A stretch of DNA of 64,000 nucleotides from Brachypodium distachyon (Eukaryota > Streptophyta > Magnoliopsida > Poales > Poaceae): positions 51,425,237 through 51,489,236 of the forward strand of contig NC_016133.3 of NCBI RefSeq assembly GCF_000005505.3, read 5' to 3'. Both the position numbers and the translations under genes were made by a program. The notes beneath the pieces were generated by a model that was given only the letters and a program-made list of their open reading frames with translations, made no database searches and had not been told where the DNA came from. Positions 61,201 to 64,000 of the stretch are shown in pieces. Position 1 is the stretch's first letter. Each line of letters opens with the position of its first letter.

Positions 61201-61622
61201 CTTCTAACCTTGTATGACACGCATTTACAGGTCTATGTTCCTGTGGATCCGCCTCGCTTTTCTTGTCCTGGAGTTCCTTTGGTTCCCGTGGTCTCTGTTT
61301 TCTTCAATATGTTTCTGTTTGCTCAGGTTGGCGACATTTTACTTCTAACTGTATTTACTATCACGAAAATTTTGTACTTTCTCCTGTGGAGGTACAATGC
61401 CTTCAATCTTCATTGCATCTGTTTACTAACAGTCATTGGGACTAATGGTAATTGGCAATGACACTTTGTTTGCAGCTACATGAAGAAGCTTGGTATAGAT
61501 TTGTCATCCTTAGTCTCATCGCTGTGGGGGTCTATGCCGGATATGGGCAGTACAACGCAGCTCCTTCCACTTCAGATCACCCCTCTGTTGGTTACCATGG
61601 AGTTCCTTCTGAAGCTGCATGA
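58291..61622 (+). CDS. CAT9: Cationic amino acid transporter, CAT9-type
   Basis: An APC-superfamily membrane transporter for amino acids; plant CAT9 proteins are reported in internal membranes and often annotated as chloroplastic. Eight exons join in frame: 58291-58531, 59030-59439, 59761-59937, 60106-60330, 60441-60617, 60718-60954, 61231-61326 and 61476-61622. They give 569 residues. The first helix carries GIGASIGAGIFVITGTVARD (58-77). Later landmarks are YAELASRFPAVVGGAYLY, FFAYVGFDAVANSAEEAKKP, QRDLPIG, GLTTTLLVGLYVQSRLYLGL and ALSHILSVGTLTGYS. The C-terminus has LHEEAWYRFVILSL and GVYAGYGQY. ATG 58291 was chosen from the family's usual length. An in-frame ATG at 58189 would add 34 residues rich in Arg, Ser and Thr. 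The long open frame before 59030 is intron sequence. Confidence 0.95.
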
Positions 61623-62815
61623 TACTGTATCGCAAGCCTCCAAGTTCATCGGAAAATTCTTGTACCATGAGATCTTCAGGAAAGCTGTGGCTATACTTCT
61701 CTAGTCTCTACATAGGGTTGTCCATAGTCCGTAGTTCCATGTGGGCATGTGCAGTTGTGTACAATGATCTGTACTTCTAGTATTACAGTTCATATGTAGT
61801 TGTAACAAAACTCTAAAGCAAAGTTGTATGTGTTGTGTTGAAGAGAAAAATGATATCAGAAGTTGCAGACAGAGAAAGTGAAGATGTCTTTATTTTTTTG
61901 ATATATCAACAGGGGGATAGAAATCCCCACATGAATATCATTACTCAAAATATAGACTTTACAGGGTTCACAAGACGCGAGGGTAGGTAGTGGCACCAAA
62001 GAGAAGATATAATATCTTAACTCTTGATGATTTGATATGAGTGATTTTTTGCAAAAGTGTTGTTCAGGGAGATTTTTTTCTTCTGTTTTGGCGAAAGTGT
62101 TTTGTTTTTGTGACTTCTCTTTGGCAAGATTGTGAGGCCTTCTCTTGTTTTCAAATAACCTGTCTGGAGGCCGAGCGGGAGGATGACGGAGCGAGCCCAA
62201 TGCCCATCGCACATACATAACCGGCGCTATTTGCCATCGGCCCAGACACCTCCGCGCTCACCCCTCCCGCCGCCGGCGTGTGTAGTTCTTCGTCATTCCT
62301 TTGCCGGCCACCGTTCATCTCCCGGCAAAGGACCACCCCGTTCTGGCGTTCCCTTGGTCCTCACTCAACCAGGAGGAGCCCGGCACCGCGGAAGTGCGGC
62401 ACGGAACAGTGATCAGTGCAGCGGAACCAGACAGCTAGTACTGCTCCTACAGCATAAATAAAACTCTCAGTACCCTGCCGCTTCACTTGATTTAACTCCA
62501 GTACTTGCTGGTACTAGTAGTGTAGTGCCACTCAATTCAATGACAAGGCATGAACCCTCCGCAATGAATGAATAGACAGCGCAGCGTATCGCCGAGAGGC
62601 CGTAATCGATCAATCAAATCGAATCCGCCGGCACCCCCCAAGCACTCGAGAGCCAGTCCTACCACATGACGCCTGCACATGGGCGCGCGCGACCGCAAAT
62701 AAACCGGCCGGCTCTGGCCGCACCCCTGCTCTCGGGACCGTGCACACGCCCCCAATGAGTTGCATCCAAATCCGGACACGCGCAACCACTGCAACTTCTT
62801 TGTCAATTGTCCTTG
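61623..62815. other. 3' flank of CAT9 and spacer
   Basis: The CAT9 3' untranslated region probably covers the first 200 bp or so. GC-rich patches at 62160-62430 and 62590-62760 have no convincing exon. Nothing else is recognised. Confidence 0.45.
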
Positions 62816-63142
62816 CAGCTCGTTTGGCATCCATCATTTAAATTATTTGGGTATAAAATAGTAAAATTTATTTTAAATTTAAAAAACAACTTGTTTGGTT
62901 GGCACAGATATAGCCACAGAAATTCAATCTCAAATTTCATGAAATCACACTATAACTAGCCTCAATTCCTCTCTAAAAACCATCACTTCTCTAGAATTGT
63001 CTCTCACTCTTCAATTTCATGTGGTAGACAAACATAATTTTTCAACCCAAAATTTAAACTCGACCAAATAAAATCCTATCAAAAATTGAATTTCATTTCA
63101 TTTTGATCAAATGAAATGAATTCTTGGTTGCCAAACCAGCCG
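62816..63142. mobile_element. MITE-like inverted-repeat element
   Basis: The left end CAGCTCGTTTGGCATCC and the inverted right end CGGCTGGTTTGGCAACC match at 14 of 17 positions. The 327-bp interior is AT-rich, as in TTTGG-type grass MITEs. No clear target duplication was found, so the superfamily is open. Confidence 0.55.
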
Positions 63143-64000
63143 TTATAATTTGTTACAGCACGGCGTGCACCAGACCAGACGGGCCGGCCGGGGGGAGCGC
63201 ACGCGTGTACGTAGTACGTACGTGCCGACAAGATCTACGACGACGAGAGCCAGGGGGGACCCCGGGGCCAGATGCCCAGATGACGACGGGTTTGGAAGCT
63301 AGTTTGAATCTTTTTGGTGCGTTGGTTAAGCGCTGGGACAGGTCTCCTTCACGTGCCGCGCCGCTTTTGCCCCCCGGCCTGCGAAAGAGACGCCGTGGCA
63401 ACCTGGCCAGTGCAAAGAAATCAAAGCCTGGGTGAGAGCACTGATCAGCGCCACCCACCTACCTGATTATTACTCGTCGCGGAGAGGCTATCTATGACGA
63501 CACATGGCTTTCGTCTCGTCACGATAATTGAAGGCGATTACAACGCATCGGGGCTTTATTTTTGTCCAAAACCTTGAAGCCCAAGATGGTCGTATATATC
63601 TTGACGTCGGTGGGATTATGAATAGAGATGGTTCCCTTTTGAGATTAGAAAACAAACGATTCCCAGCAAACGGCAAGGGTGCATTACGTACGTGCACTTC
63701 CGGTGTCGGCGGAAGAGAGCGTGGATGGTGACACCTATTTGAGGGAGGCCATACGTTTGAGGAATCTAGCTATCAAGTGGAGGTTGACAGGAAGCTACCG
63801 CACCAGACTAGCAAAAACTATACCGCAGGAGTATTGGAGCAGAGTAAACTAACGTTAGTATGTTACTCGTAAGGACAACAATCTCCAACTGTGCAGAGGC
63901 CAAAAACAGACAATATTCGGCGTATTCCCCTGGGGAGAGAATCGCTAGTTGTCAGTATGTAGAACAAGTGCACGTGCATCGAGCATCGAGAACATCACAA
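63143..64000. other. Spacer to window end
   Basis: No recognised gene or element. Short frames of about 100 codons overlap on both strands in GC-rich DNA at 63150-63450, which is typical of non-coding GC-rich sequence. Confidence 0.4.

Overview
This is nuclear DNA from a grass, most likely a pooid (Brachypodium/Triticeae side). Three things point there: many short Stowaway elements with TA target duplications and CTCCCTCC-type ends, GT-AG introns in every split gene, and GC-rich single-exon genes set in AT-rich spacers. No large intact retrotransposon is present and there is about one gene per 7 kb. That fits a compact genome such as Brachypodium better than wheat or barley, but the species is an inference. 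All exon models were joined by eye from splice sites and reading frame, without transcripts.

Layout: 1-9072 (-) TFIID subunit TAF4, whose 3' exon(s) lie outside the window. 10060-14219 (+) ubiquitin C-terminal hydrolase of the UCHL3 type, divergent from TAF4 across about 1 kb. 14820-15629 solo LTR. 16394-18245 (-) DUF630/DUF632 protein. 18.2-22.9 kb spacer with a long inverted-repeat element that is split by a Stowaway. 22884-23774 (-) group IX ERF. 27502-30061 (+) C2orf69-like protein. 30-36.5 kb spacer. 36551-37558 (+) second group IX ERF. 37.6-43.7 kb spacer full of repeats. 43761-44501 (-) chloroplast isopropylmalate isomerase small subunit. 45813-48205 (+) PPPDE/DeSI-like protease. 49275-52951 (-) DUF676 lipase-like hydrolase. 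55680-56673 (+) broken fragment of a protein farnesyltransferase alpha-subunit gene. 58291-61622 (+) cationic amino acid transporter of the CAT9 type. 61.6-64 kb spacer with one MITE.

The genes are ordinary plant housekeeping and regulatory genes and form no operon-like system. TAF4 and the two ERFs act in transcription, the UCH and DeSI proteins in ubiquitin/SUMO removal, and LeuD and CAT9 in amino acid synthesis and transport. The points that most deserve a second look are the FNTA pseudogene with two separate lesions, the palindromic element cut by a MITE, the near-identical 153-bp tandem duplication inside a TAF4 intron, an Arg-rich in-frame N-terminal extension of CAT9, and a possible 42-nt exon downstream of LeuD. 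I found no convincing evidence of a wholly new biological system.
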